Source of the DNA: Adhaeretor mobilis
GTDB lineage: Bacteria; Planctomycetota; Planctomycetia; Pirellulales; Lacipirellulaceae
DNA: 64,000 nt
Reading direction: 5' to 3'
Assembly (NCBI RefSeq): GCF_007741515.1
Contig: NZ_CP036263.1
Coordinates: 2,729,501-2,793,500, forward strand
Shown here: positions 16,103 through 30,537 of the stretch, in pieces
Layout: each line of letters begins with the position of its first letter
Position numbering within the stretch: the stretch's first letter is position 1
Program-made: the position numbers and the translations under genes
The notes under the pieces: generated by a model
The model's database searches: none
What the model was told of the DNA's origin: nothing
The model's input: the letters and a program-made list of their open reading frames with translations, nothing else

Positions 16103-16651
16103 ATGAAGACGCCAGCCATTGCTGCTATTACTTTGTTCGCATCTCTGATGGCCTCTGCAGCTAGTGCTCAGTGCCAAGATGCCACGGCGGGTTACACTTA
16201 CAAACAGTCATACATGGCTAATTCTATGTGGCCGTCGCAGTATATCCCTGCAGCCCGCTCAGGGATTAACAGTGCGTTCTGCGGCATGGTCAACAACGGT
16301 TGGCGTCGTCAGAATTTGATGGGGGATTACCACTTCAAGAACGATTCGCAAGAACTCACTGAGTCGGGCCGCCTGAAGGCCGAATGGGTGCTTTCGCAGG
16401 CTCCAATGCAGCGTCGCAACTTGTTCGTGCAACGAACCGGCGAAGAAGAGCAAACCGCACAACGCGTCCAATCGGTGCAAGAGTTTGCTGCAAATATCAC
16501 GACCGACGGCAACCCAGCTGTGATTAACGAGACCGAGGTTCGCGAAGTCGGAAGTCCCGCGGCCTTGGTGGACAAGACTTTCGTCGGATTCAGCGAAAAT
16601 CGTCCTCTGCCCGTGCTACCAGCACACACCGGCGGACTTAGCGGCAATTAG
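16103..16651 (+). CDS. Secreted protein of unknown function in the Tad locus
   Basis: 182 residues with a clear signal peptide (MKTPAIAAITLFASLMASAAS, cleavage near AQC). The mature part has a NDSQELTESGRLKAEWVLSQ segment at about 75-95 that faintly recalls the helix after the first strand in OmpA-like domains (sxELTxxGRxxL). It then continues RNLFVQRTGEEEQTAQRVQ, and the last 60 residues look flexible. I recognise no named family. Its position between tadC and tadD suggests a periplasmic accessory to the pilus or secretin, which is an inference. A strong terminator follows at 16729. Confidence 0.7.
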   Translation: MKTPAIAAITLFASLMASAASAQCQDATAGYTYKQSYMANSMWPSQYIPAARSGINSAFCGMVNNGWRRQNLMGDYHFKNDSQELTESGRLKAEWVLSQAPMQRRNLFVQRTGEEEQTAQRVQSVQEFAANITTDGNPAVINETEVREVGSPAALVDKTFVGFSENRPLPVLPAHTGGLSGN

Positions 16652-16728
16652 AGTTCAATTCGCGACTGAGACTAGATAACAAGTGAGATAGAGGTTTGGG
16701 CAATGCTCCGTTGTGAGCATCGCCAAAG

Positions 16729-16768
16729 ACAGCGTCGCCGGGAGGGGCGACGCTGTAGCTTTTCTTCT
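16729..16768 (+). terminator. Rho-independent terminator between the secreted protein and tadD
   Basis: Perfect 11-bp stem, ACAGCGTCGCC (16729-16739) with GGCGACGCTGT (16746-16756), loop GGGAGG, followed by AGCTTTTCTTCT. A second small hairpin, ATGCTC/GAGCAT (16703-16720), precedes it. It excludes the upstream in-frame ATG at 16703 as the tadD start. Confidence 0.82.
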
Positions 16769-16783
16769 GAGGGGGAGACTCAA

Positions 16784-17881
16784 GTGCGTAAGATTTCATA
16801 CACCATGCTCGCATTGGCGGGTATGTCGGTCGGTTGTACGGCTACAGGACCTAAAACTGCCGAGCTAGCTCCCACGAGCGGCTTCGGGCTTAACAAGCAA
16901 GAGCCGACGGCCCTTGCCAAAGCACTAGGCCCTGATCATGCCGGGGCAGTTCAGCAGGTGAGCTTTACGGAGAAGGTCACTACCGCGCTAACGACCAATC
17001 CTTTCGCGTCGAAGTCCCAAGCACCGGAGGCTACCGAGCCTCTCGTGCAAGCCGCCTTTAAAGACCCTGTGGAGCCTACGCCCGAGTTGTTCGTCTCGAT
17101 GGCCGAAATGGCAGACCGTGGCGGCAGCCCTGAGCAAGGACGTCAGCTCTATGGTCGTGCTCTGGCGATCCAGAGAAACCATCTAGGAGCTCTGCTGGGA
17201 CTCGCACATCTTGAGGACCGCGAGGGGAATCTCGACGAGGCACTGCGGATCTACCACCAAGCTGCCGGCGCTCACCCAAATAGTCCCACTGCGTTGAACG
17301 ACCTTGGCCTGTGCTTTGCACGTCGGGGCGATCTGCAAACTTCGCTGCGGGTGCTCGACCAATGCGTACGGCTTGAACCCGGAAAAGCCCTGTATCGCAA
17401 CAATGTTGCGAAGGTGCTGATCGAAATGAACATGATCGAGCCGGCGATTGCTCACATGGCTGCCGTCAACCCACCTGCAGTTGCTCAGTACAACGTTGGA
17501 GTGCTGCTGAAAGAACGTGGCCGCACTGCTGAAGCAATCCAACACCTGTCGATCGCAGCCAACATGGACCCACAACTGCAGCAGGCTCGTCACTTGCTCG
17601 CGGAAATTCAAGGTCGCCCGCAAACGGCGGCCCCTGCAAACGGGCCAGCGCAGCAGGTCGCTCAGCGTGGCGCCGTCCCACAGGTGGCCCGCTTCACACC
17701 GCGAGCCCAAGCTCAGCCAACATACCAACAGCCTGGCTACATTCAACAGAGCCCTGCCCAGCAGAGTTACCCAGCGATGGCGAATCCGACGGCACCGTAC
17801 CCGCACCAGCAGCAACGCCCAGCGGTTGCCGTACCAGGTCAGCAAAGCCCAACACCTATGGGACAGACGACCGTTCGCTAG
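16784..17881 (+). CDS. tadD: TPR lipoprotein, TadD-like pilotin
   Basis: 365 residues from the GTG at 16784, chosen because GGGGGAG sits seven bases upstream and because earlier in-frame starts fall in the preceding terminator. The N-terminus is a lipoprotein signal, RKISYTMLALAGMSVGC, with Cys21 in the lipobox. Tetratricopeptide repeats occupy about residues 100-270 (for example ALLGLAHLEDREGNLDEALRI and ALNDLGLCFARRGDLQTSL). The last 90 residues are Gln/Pro/Ala-rich and probably disordered. TadD-type TPR lipoproteins help the secretin reach the outer membrane. The low-complexity tail resembles the tail of the CpaC encoded here. Confidence 0.82.
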   Translation: MRKISYTMLALAGMSVGCTATGPKTAELAPTSGFGLNKQEPTALAKALGPDHAGAVQQVSFTEKVTTALTTNPFASKSQAPEATEPLVQAAFKDPVEPTPELFVSMAEMADRGGSPEQGRQLYGRALAIQRNHLGALLGLAHLEDREGNLDEALRIYHQAAGAHPNSPTALNDLGLCFARRGDLQTSLRVLDQCVRLEPGKALYRNNVAKVLIEMNMIEPAIAHMAAVNPPAVAQYNVGVLLKERGRTAEAIQHLSIAANMDPQLQQARHLLAEIQGRPQTAAPANGPAQQVAQRGAVPQVARFTPRAQAQPTYQQPGYIQQSPAQQSYPAMANPTAPYPHQQQRPAVAVPGQQSPTPMGQTTVR

Positions 17882-17936
17882 AGCAAATTTCGGGGCGCCG
17901 CGGTCGTGGAGAACCGGGCGAGGCGTCGCCCTCTGA

Positions 17937-18251
17937 CTACTGTTGAGTGCTGTCTAAGAAGTTTGCCGGAGCCACTTCGCTGTCCTGCTGGAAGAGTGTT
18001 TCTACATCGACTTTGCCAGCGGGATTAACCGAAGAATGTTCACCCGAGGTTGCTAGCGATTCTTCGCTCACCTCGGGCGATAGCACCACGGTTGGAGTCG
18101 GCAAAGTTTGCGGTCCCGTTGAAGGACCAGCCAAGCGATAGACTAGGCTGCCGCATAGAGTCACGGCTAGCAAGCCTAGCACACTCAGTCCGATCGCAGC
18201 ATCGCTGCGTGGGATGGGGCGGTCGTCAGGAAGTTTCAACGGCTCAGTCAT
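17937..18251 (-). CDS. Small single-pass membrane protein downstream of rsmH
   Basis: 104 residues: a short polar N-terminus with PRSDAA, one membrane helix (about 19-42, IGLSVLGLLAVTLCGSLVYRL), then a Pro/Ser/Thr/Glu-rich tail. It starts 11 bases after the rsmH stop, the slot that ftsL occupies in classical dcw clusters. The tail does not look like the FtsL coiled coil, so I do not call it FtsL. It is probably co-transcribed with rsmH. No family recognised. Confidence 0.65.
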   Translation of the reverse strand: MTEPLKLPDDRPIPRSDAAIGLSVLGLLAVTLCGSLVYRLAGPSTGPQTLPTPTVVLSPEVSEESLATSGEHSSVNPAGKVDVETLFQQDSEVAPANFLDSTQQ

Positions 18252-18262
18252 TCTGCTCTAGT

Positions 18263-19156
18263 TTACTCTGTGCGTTCCGCTATGCGAAGTTTGGCGCTTC
18301 TTGCCCGCGGATTGGCGGCTAGTTCTTGGTCAGTGGCTTCGAGGGGGCGGCGCGTGATAACGTGCAGTCGCTCGTCGTCTCGAAAGGCCCACTTAACCAT
18401 ACGATCTTCCAGGGAGTGAAAGCTAATAATTACCATCCGTCCGCCCTTATTTAGGCAATCCGGCAGGTCGCGGAGGGCGATTCTCAAGGCTTCGAGCTCC
18501 TGATTGACTGCGATCCGCAACGCCTGAAACGTACGGGTGGCCGGATCGATTCGACTTTTCACTTTCCCCGGGATGCACCGACGTACTAGGTCCGCTAGCT
18601 CTCCTGTGGTGCGAATTGGGCTCTCTTCGCGACGCTGGACAATTTGCTTCGCGATTCGACGGCTGAAACGTTCCTCGCCGTACTCATAAATGAGATTGGC
18701 GAGCGGTTCCTCCTTCAGTCTGGCTAGCAACTTCCACGCAGGCTCACCCTCTTCGGTGTTGAACCTGAGGTCGAGCGGTCCGTCGCTTTGAAAACTAAAG
18801 CCGCGCTGGCTGTCGGCCAGCTGGTCACCTGAAAGTCCGAGGTCGAGGAGAATGCCGTCGACGCCGGTGATCTGCTTTTGGTGCAGGTAATCGGGCAGGT
18901 CGCAGTAATTGCCAACGGCAAAGTCGACAGGGAGCGAAGCGAGCTCTTCCGGCTTACGCGTGAAGACCTCGGGGTCGCGATCGAGTGCAATGATCCGACC
19001 GCCGGGCATCACCGCTTTGGCTAACAACAGCGTATGTCCACCACCGCCGAAGGTGCCGTCGATGAAAAACTTGCCAGGCTCGGGGGCAAGTCCTTCGAGA
19101 ACTTCTTGAGTAAGAACAGGGATGTGGCATGTCTCGTTGGTCATCCACTTCAGCAT
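18263..19156 (-). CDS. rsmH: 16S rRNA (cytosine(1402)-N4)-methyltransferase RsmH
   Basis: 297 residues, normal for MraW/RsmH, which methylates N4 of C1402 in the ribosomal P site using S-adenosylmethionine. Family motifs: CHIPVLTQEVLEGL at the N-terminus, the SAM-binding FIDGTFGGGGHT (about 32-43), ILLDLGLSGDQLADSQRGFSF, the segment ATRTFQALRIAVNQELEAL, and IISFHSLEDRMVK near the C-terminus. A second ATG at 19144 (MTNETC) is an equally possible start. It lies 260 bases downstream of mraZ; that spacer contains a 9-bp hairpin (19281-19315). Confidence 0.95.
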   Translation of the reverse strand: MLKWMTNETCHIPVLTQEVLEGLAPEPGKFFIDGTFGGGGHTLLLAKAVMPGGRIIALDRDPEVFTRKPEELASLPVDFAVGNYCDLPDYLHQKQITGVDGILLDLGLSGDQLADSQRGFSFQSDGPLDLRFNTEEGEPAWKLLARLKEEPLANLIYEYGEERFSRRIAKQIVQRREESPIRTTGELADLVRRCIPGKVKSRIDPATRTFQALRIAVNQELEALRIALRDLPDCLNKGGRMVIISFHSLEDRMVKWAFRDDERLHVITRRPLEATDQELAANPRARSAKLRIAERTE

Positions 19157-19416
19157 AGTCGCTGAGGTGGGTCTCCCGCGAGAGGCCCACGCCCCAAACC
19201 AGAGAAGTCAATCCATGACTTCCTGGCGATGGGGTCGGCTGGCCTGCGGACGTTGCCGGAGCAAAGTCGCACAAGAGCAAGGGCAACTCTCTGAATATCC
19301 ATAAGCGAGTTGCCCCGTTGGGTTCTACTCAACGCGGCGCCAACCTGTGGCCGTGCTGGCGCTGGTAGAGCAGAACGCGGGCTTCGATGAGACTTCTCAA
19401 ACTCCTTCAGGCAGGT

Positions 19417-19929
19417 TTACTTCGGCTGCGGCTTTAAGGGTGCTTCCAGCGTTGCCGCCGTATCGGCTGCTATTTTTGTTGGATCAATGGCAGGTTGGGG
19501 AGCAAATGCCGTTACGGCCAAGTCTTCGTACTGCTGATCTCGGCTGGCTACAAATTCCTCCCACCGCTCTCCCGACCAGATCTCAAGGTGGTCGCGAACG
19601 CCCACGACGACGGCTTCAACGGAAACATCTGCCCAGTCTAGTAGGGATTGCGGAATACGAATTCGACTTTGTCGATCAATCTCCACACACGAGGCTTGTG
19701 AGTAGAAAAGACGGCTGTATTCACGAACTTCCTTTGCTGCCGGAGATCCGATTGCCAACCTTTCAGCCAGTGCGGCAAAGGCCTGTTCAGGGTACACTGC
19801 TATGCACCCATCAAGTCCAGGTGTTACATACATCGGTTCAGATTCTAACACCTTGCTGCGTAAGGGTTTAGGCAGTGCTAAACGCTGTTTGTCATCCAGC
19901 GATCGTCGGTAAAGCCCAGTAAGAACCAT
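19417..19929 (-). CDS. mraZ: MraZ (SpoVT/AbrB-fold DNA-binding regulator)
   Basis: 170 residues. The ATG at 19929 starts MVLTGLYRRSLDDKQR, preceded by GGAG five bases upstream; the open frame extends further but without family similarity. The two MraZ repeats carry DxxxR motifs in SLDDKQRLALPK (about 10-21) and IDRQSRIRIPQ (about 85-95). In other bacteria MraZ binds repeated TGGGN boxes before its own gene and represses the dcw cluster. The C-terminal 40 residues (Ala/Pro-rich) are an extension beyond the usual length of about 145. Only rsmH and a small protein follow, so its regulon here is likely reduced. Confidence 0.92.
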   Translation of the reverse strand: MVLTGLYRRSLDDKQRLALPKPLRSKVLESEPMYVTPGLDGCIAVYPEQAFAALAERLAIGSPAAKEVREYSRLFYSQASCVEIDRQSRIRIPQSLLDWADVSVEAVVVGVRDHLEIWSGERWEEFVASRDQQYEDLAVTAFAPQPAIDPTKIAADTAATLEAPLKPQPK

Positions 19930-20193
19930 TTTTCTCCAAAACTCCCCATTTCCTCCCACAGGCATGTAACATAGTCGTGACTACCGATCGGTCAACATGA
20001 CGTTTTAGGCCGATACCGACCGTCGAAGTTTTATGTTTCTGGCCCATAACGACTTCGAGCGATTAGCAACTTTCAAAAATTTTTTTGGCTTCAGATTTGC
20101 TGAGGCCAGATCTTGCCCGAACCCATCGCGTAATTTAGCTCGGCAAGAACCCTCACCAGTGTGAAAAAGTGAAGAGGACGACTTCGAATTCCA

Positions 20194-21255
20194 ATGGAAA
20201 AAGCATGGATTGATTACGAGCTACCTCAGGAGCTAATCGCTCAGGAGCCGGCACAAAAACGCGTTGACGCTCGTCTCATGGTCATAGATCGCCAGCGGGA
20301 AAGCATCGAGCATTTCTACGTGCGCGATCTACCGGAATTGCTTAGTACAGGCGATCGACTGGTGTTCAATGACACTAAGGTCATTCCAGCGCAGCTGCGT
20401 GGTATAAGAGTAGGCACAGGAGGACGCTGGCAGGGGCTGTTTCTGGGGGAAACCGCAGAGGGCGATTGGCGACTTGTTTGCAAGACGCGAGGGCGACTTA
20501 ACGAACCTGAACCGGTCATGCTGTTGGATCGCGATGGACGCGAGACGGCCAAGCTCTGGCTAGTCGAGAGAACCGGGAACGGCCAGTGGCTAGCCCGACC
20601 GGATGAGAAAGTGCCCACTGAGGAGTTGCTCGCTAAGGTCGGGCAAGTTCCGTTGCCGCCGTACATTCGTGGTGGCAGGATGGTGGACGACGATGTGCTC
20701 CGCTACCAGACGGTCTTTGCAAGGCATCCTGGGGCCGTTGCGGCACCGACCGCGGGACTCCATTTCACAACGGACCTACTGAAAGCCCTCGCCCAAACGG
20801 GCGTCCGTACCTCAGCCGTGACACTGCACGTCGGTATGGGCACGTTTCGTCCGATAGCTGTGGACGACCCCGCGGAGCATGACATGCATTCGGAATGGGG
20901 CGACTTGAGTCAGCCAGCTGCTGAAGAGCTTAACATTACGCGAGCAGAAGGGGGCCGCATTATTTCCGTGGGCACCACCAGCACACGTGTCTTAGAGAGT
21001 GCCGCGATCGCTCAAGACATCACTGCAGGTCAGTCGATCGAGTCCTGGCAGGGCGAAACGAGCCTCTATATCCGTCCGCCTTACGAGTATCGCTTAGTAG
21101 ATGCCTTGTTGACAAACTTCCATTTCCCAAGGACCACACTCCTCCTGCTAGTTCAAGCCTTTGGTGGAACCGGGCTGATTCGCGAAGCGTACGAACGGGC
21201 AATCGTCGAGGAGTATCGCTTCTATAGCTATGGCGACGCAATGCTCATCGTGTGA
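20194..21255 (+). CDS. queA: S-adenosylmethionine:tRNA ribosyltransferase-isomerase QueA
   Basis: 353 residues, typical length. QueA transfers and isomerises the ribosyl moiety of SAM onto preQ1-tRNA to give epoxyqueuosine in the tRNA wobble position. Hallmarks: YELPQELIAQEP at the start, DRLVFNDTKVIPAQLRG (about 54-70), GQVPLPPYI, AAPTAGLHFT (about 189-198), TLHVGMGTFRPI, and TNFHFPRTTLLLLVQAFGG near 310-328. No other queuosine genes are in the window. It is divergent from mraZ; the 264 bases between hold both promoters. Confidence 0.96.
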   Translation: MEKAWIDYELPQELIAQEPAQKRVDARLMVIDRQRESIEHFYVRDLPELLSTGDRLVFNDTKVIPAQLRGIRVGTGGRWQGLFLGETAEGDWRLVCKTRGRLNEPEPVMLLDRDGRETAKLWLVERTGNGQWLARPDEKVPTEELLAKVGQVPLPPYIRGGRMVDDDVLRYQTVFARHPGAVAAPTAGLHFTTDLLKALAQTGVRTSAVTLHVGMGTFRPIAVDDPAEHDMHSEWGDLSQPAAEELNITRAEGGRIISVGTTSTRVLESAAIAQDITAGQSIESWQGETSLYIRPPYEYRLVDALLTNFHFPRTTLLLLVQAFGGTGLIREAYERAIVEEYRFYSYGDAMLIV

Positions 21256-21303
21256 GCCACAATTGCCGATTTGGCAGGTCAGAGTTGGCTTTAAGCGACA
21301 GCC

Positions 21304-21483
21304 CTAGGAACCAAAAACTCCGGTTAGTTGGGCAGCAGATTCGTCGTAGCTGTCGGCCGTGCTCTGTGCGAGTGTTTTCACTGCACCAATGCACGCGATC
21401 ACGATAAGTGCGAGAAGGACAGCGTATTCGACGGCCGTAGGGCCATCTTCATCGAGCAAGAGTCGGCGAATGAAGGTCGGCAT
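21304..21483 (-). CDS. Second, orphan Flp-type pilin
   Basis: 59 residues from the ATG at 21483 (MPTFIRRLLLDEDG); the longer frame upstream has no similarity. Processing glycine followed by PTAVEYAVLLALIVIACIGAV gives the Flp prepilin signature with Glu+5 and Tyr+6. It then ends in an Asp/Ser-containing tail. The prepilin motif is nearly identical to that of the riboswitch-controlled pilin at 5500, but the tail is more acidic. It lies alone, convergent to queA, with no riboswitch or tad genes next to it and no clear Shine-Dalgarno. It may be a minor or alternative pilin used by the same Tad machine. Confidence 0.87.
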   Translation of the reverse strand: MPTFIRRLLLDEDGPTAVEYAVLLALIVIACIGAVKTLAQSTADSYDESAAQLTGVFGS

Positions 21484-21680
21484 GGTGATGGACAATTCAG
21501 GTGTAAGAGACTGGTGGCTGGTCAGGAAGCTGGGGCGGGCAATTAACAAATGGGCTATTGAAAATTTAGGCCTGAATCGCCTAGCTGAACGGCGCTATTT
21601 CCGTTGCTAGACACAATGCGATTGAAGTTGCAGCAAGCTGAATGCATTAATTAGGTCGTGCCGGTTATTCCGGGTACTAC

Positions 21681-21727
21681 AAAAAGCAACACGAGCCGCT
21701 CCACCTAAAGTAGACCGACTCGTGCTT
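21681..21727 (-). terminator. Terminator downstream of the iron-sulfur carrier gene
   Basis: Read on the minus strand, CACGAGTCG pairs with CGGCTCGTG (nine pairs, one T-G) across an 18-base loop and is followed by TTGCTTTTTG. It lies 39 bases beyond the stop codon of the gene ending at 21766. Confidence 0.72.
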
Positions 21728-21765
21728 TGACTTGTTTGAGCTTTCCTAGTGTTAACTCGACTCAA

Positions 21766-22104
21766 CTAGGCTTGGAACGAGCTGCCGCAGCCGCAGCTCT
21801 TCACGGCATTGGGGTTCTCGAATGTGAAGCCGCGTTTGTCGATGCCTTCGTAGAAATCGACTGTGGTGCCATCGAGGTACAGGGCGCTCTTCTTGTCGAC
21901 CACCACAGGCACGCCGTGGAATTCGTGTTTAGCGTCCGCTTGGGCGTCGTAGTTTTCGCCCTTGTCAAAGCCCAGGGCGTAGCTGAACCCGCTGCAGCCG
22001 CCACCGGTGACGCCGACACGCAGGAAGGCACCTTCGCCGAGCTTCTGGTCTTCCATAATTCGCTTCACTTCCGAAGCTGCTTTTTCAGTGATGAGAACGC
22101 TCAT
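21766..22104 (-). CDS. A-type iron-sulfur cluster carrier (IscA/ErpA/SufA family)
   Basis: 112 residues from the ATG at 22104 ([13 protein letters not shown]), which has GAGG eight bases upstream; an earlier TTG would add seven residues. The three cluster-binding cysteines of the family are present: Cys37 in GGGCSGF, and Cys104 and Cys106 in SCGCGSSF. A-type carriers receive an Fe-S cluster from the scaffold and deliver it to apoproteins. The cysteine desulfurase encoded upstream on the same strand could supply the sulfur. Exact subtype not resolvable from sequence alone. Confidence 0.92.
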   Translation of the reverse strand: MSVLITEKAASEVKRIMEDQKLGEGAFLRVGVTGGGCSGFSYALGFDKGENYDAQADAKHEFHGVPVVVDKKSALYLDGTTVDFYEGIDKRGFTFENPNAVKSCGCGSSFQA

Positions 22105-22243
22105 TTCGGGTACCTCTTCAGTCAAGAATCGTTGGTAACTTATGGCCTAGTTGAGACCCAACAGTGGATCAATTTGGTCGATTGGGCTGCATTGCAGCTA
22201 CCACTAAGGATATACCATCGGGCCGTCTAGGGAAAGTCGGAAA

Positions 22244-23458
22244 TCAGCTTCCAGTGCTGCTCTGTAGCTGTTTGAGCCTCGCTACAGCGGCCGCAACCTG
22301 CTCAGCAGCAAAGTCGATTTCCTCCTCTGAATTGAATCTTCCTATTCCAAAACGCAGCGTGCTGCGGGCCGCATCTTCCTTCATACCGAGGGCCATCAGT
22401 ACGTGGCTAGGCGAGGCATCTGCCGATGAACAGGCCGCTCCGGAACTAAGTGCTAGATTGGGCATTTCCAGTAGCAGGGCTTCGCCATCGATTCCAGGGA
22501 AGGCGAGGTTGAGGTTACCAGGCAGGCGTTGTTTTAGCTCGTTTTTCGTCCGATATTCCGGCCCGCAGAGCATGACGCCTTCAGTCCCGAGGCGTTCGAC
22601 AAGATTTTCATGAAGCCGCAGACGCAGTTGAGTCAGCCGTGTAGATTCCTCCTCCATTTGTTCAATAGACAGCTCCAATGCACGAGCAAAGCCCACAATC
22701 CCAGGCACATTGAGCGTGCCACTTCGGCGGCCCGACTGTTGACCACCGCCAACAATTTGTGGGCTCATTCGCAGGGCAGGGCGTTTGCGGCGCACGTAGA
22801 GGGCACCGATCCCTTTGGGCCCGTACATTTTGTGCGCAGTGAAACTCATCAGGTCGATGCCCAGTTCATTCACATCAACGGGGATCTTCCCGACCGCTTG
22901 CGTTGCGTCGCAATGCAACGGGATGCCCCGTTTGCCACATAGCTCGGCAATTTCGGCCAGCGGCTGGATTACGCCGATCTCGTTATTCGCCAGCATGATA
23001 CTCACGAGCGTAGTATCGTCTCGCAGCGATGACTCCAAATCGGCTAAGTCGATGCGGCCCGCTTCTGAGGTGCCGTGCTGAGCGACGCCCAGCAGCGAGA
23101 CTTCAAACCCCTTTCCTTGCAACTTCTCTAGCGGCTGGAGCACTGCGGAGTGCTCCGTACGCACACTCACAAGGGGGTCGCCGCGCCGGCGCGGGTGCTC
23201 GGCGATACCGCGGATTGCAAGGTTGTTACTCTCGGTCGCACCGCTCGTGAACACGATTTCCTCAGGCATTGCCCCGATGCTCGCGGCTATCGCCTCGCGT
23301 GCCACATCGACAGCCTGAGCTGCTTCCTGCCCAAAAGCATGTCTGCTATTGGCATTTCCATATTGCTGCGTGAAATACGGCAGCATGGACTCGATAACCC
23401 TCGGATCAACACGAGTCGTGGCGTGGTTGTCGAGGTAGATAGGCAGATCTACGGGCAT
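22244..23458 (-). CDS. iscS: Cysteine desulfurase (NifS/IscS type)
   Basis: 404 residues of a PLP-dependent class V aminotransferase-fold enzyme converting cysteine to alanine and enzyme-bound persulfide for Fe-S cluster and thio-cofactor synthesis. Signatures: IYLDNHATTRVDPRV at the N-terminus, TSGATESNNLAIRG, the Schiff-base Lys210 in TAHKMYGPKG, and the persulfide Cys343 in SSGAACSSADASPSHVL. This is the long flexible loop of group I (IscS/NifS) enzymes. No scaffold gene adjoins, only the A-type carrier about 140 bases downstream. The paralogue name (iscS versus nifS) is uncertain. Confidence 0.93.
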   Translation of the reverse strand: MPVDLPIYLDNHATTRVDPRVIESMLPYFTQQYGNANSRHAFGQEAAQAVDVAREAIAASIGAMPEEIVFTSGATESNNLAIRGIAEHPRRRGDPLVSVRTEHSAVLQPLEKLQGKGFEVSLLGVAQHGTSEAGRIDLADLESSLRDDTTLVSIMLANNEIGVIQPLAEIAELCGKRGIPLHCDATQAVGKIPVDVNELGIDLMSFTAHKMYGPKGIGALYVRRKRPALRMSPQIVGGGQQSGRRSGTLNVPGIVGFARALELSIEQMEEESTRLTQLRLRLHENLVERLGTEGVMLCGPEYRTKNELKQRLPGNLNLAFPGIDGEALLLEMPNLALSSGAACSSADASPSHVLMALGMKEDAARSTLRFGIGRFNSEEEIDFAAEQVAAAVARLKQLQSSTGS

Positions 23459-23538
23459 AGCTGCATTATACGAAGAAGTTTGCCCGACGGCTTCGATAAC
23501 TAGAGGAATCGTGTCGCTTGCGGCTTAGCAGCGTAACC

Positions 23539-24159
23539 CTAACCGTACATCGCTCGTAGTACGATCTGTGACCAGCTCTCGAAACCGTCGATGTCAGCGA
23601 GAAGTTCTTCGACCGGTTTGAACCCTGCGTCAGTGATGTCGTCCTCGCGTTGGGCAACACCCGGCGACTCGACTACACAAAGGTGGACGACCCCTAAATG
23701 TACTTTACCCACCTCGGTTTCATCGTCATTAAGGAGTCCTACGCAGTGTTCTTGGTAGGGGGTGTTGATGGCGATCTCTTCTTCGATCTCCCGTCGCATG
23801 CCTTCGCGATACACGTCGTCGGCAGTGCCCGCGCCGGCGTCGTCCGAGGAAATATGCCCCCCTACGCCGACGCTGCGCTTCGCATGGAGACGTTTCTCTC
23901 CCCCGCCACCGCCGCGAGCGTACTGAAATACGTGTTTCACGTCCGTCGAATCTGTGAATTGGAACAACACATAAGGAATGAGTTGCTTGAAGCTGGGATC
24001 TTCTTCCATCTCCCCACGTGGCCGATACGCCAGATCGTCTCCTTCGAGCAGCGCCGGCAGGTAGCGATCCACCTCGCTCGAGAACCCCTGGAAGTGTCCC
24101 AGCTTGTGGAACTTTGAGGTGGGTACAACAAGAACCTGTTCTTCGGCAACTACTGGCAT
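23539..24159 (-). CDS. Nudix-fold predicted phosphoesterase (MutT-like)
   Basis: 206 residues from the ATG at 24159 (MPVVAEEQVLVV); the longer frame has no added similarity. A Nudix-like box lies at about 115-145: after VGVGGHI and an acidic, glycine-containing loop comes DVYREGMRREIEEEI. This keeps the REUxEE core but has Asp in place of the first conserved Glu. A run of glycines in ARGGGGGEKR precedes it. It resembles the family annotated as predicted MutT-like phosphoesterases with unknown substrate. It stands between the desulfurase and the macroglobulin gene. Confidence 0.72.
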   Translation of the reverse strand: MPVVAEEQVLVVPTSKFHKLGHFQGFSSEVDRYLPALLEGDDLAYRPRGEMEEDPSFKQLIPYVLFQFTDSTDVKHVFQYARGGGGGEKRLHAKRSVGVGGHISSDDAGAGTADDVYREGMRREIEEEIAINTPYQEHCVGLLNDDETEVGKVHLGVVHLCVVESPGVAQREDDITDAGFKPVEELLADIDGFESWSQIVLRAMYG

Positions 24160-24291
24160 GGCGTGAATCCTTTCAAGGGTCGAGGCTCTAGCGATTCCCC
24201 GCAATATAATCCCTCTAGCTGCGACTTAACAAGTCGCTGGAGATTTGTCGCACGGCACCGGTAACTCGTGGGACGCGGCTAGTGAGATAAT

Positions 24292-30537
<6,246 letters not shown>

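Noticed and set aside
17916..17931. GGGCGA/TCGCCC hairpin between tadD and the convergent small membrane protein gene
   Set aside because: No T tract on either side; not called a terminator.
19150..19302. A 50-codon minus-strand frame between mraZ and rsmH whose stop overlaps the rsmH start
   Set aside because: The overlap is suggestive of coupling, but the peptide is Arg/Pro-rich without recognisable features, and its start lies in the loop of a hairpin.
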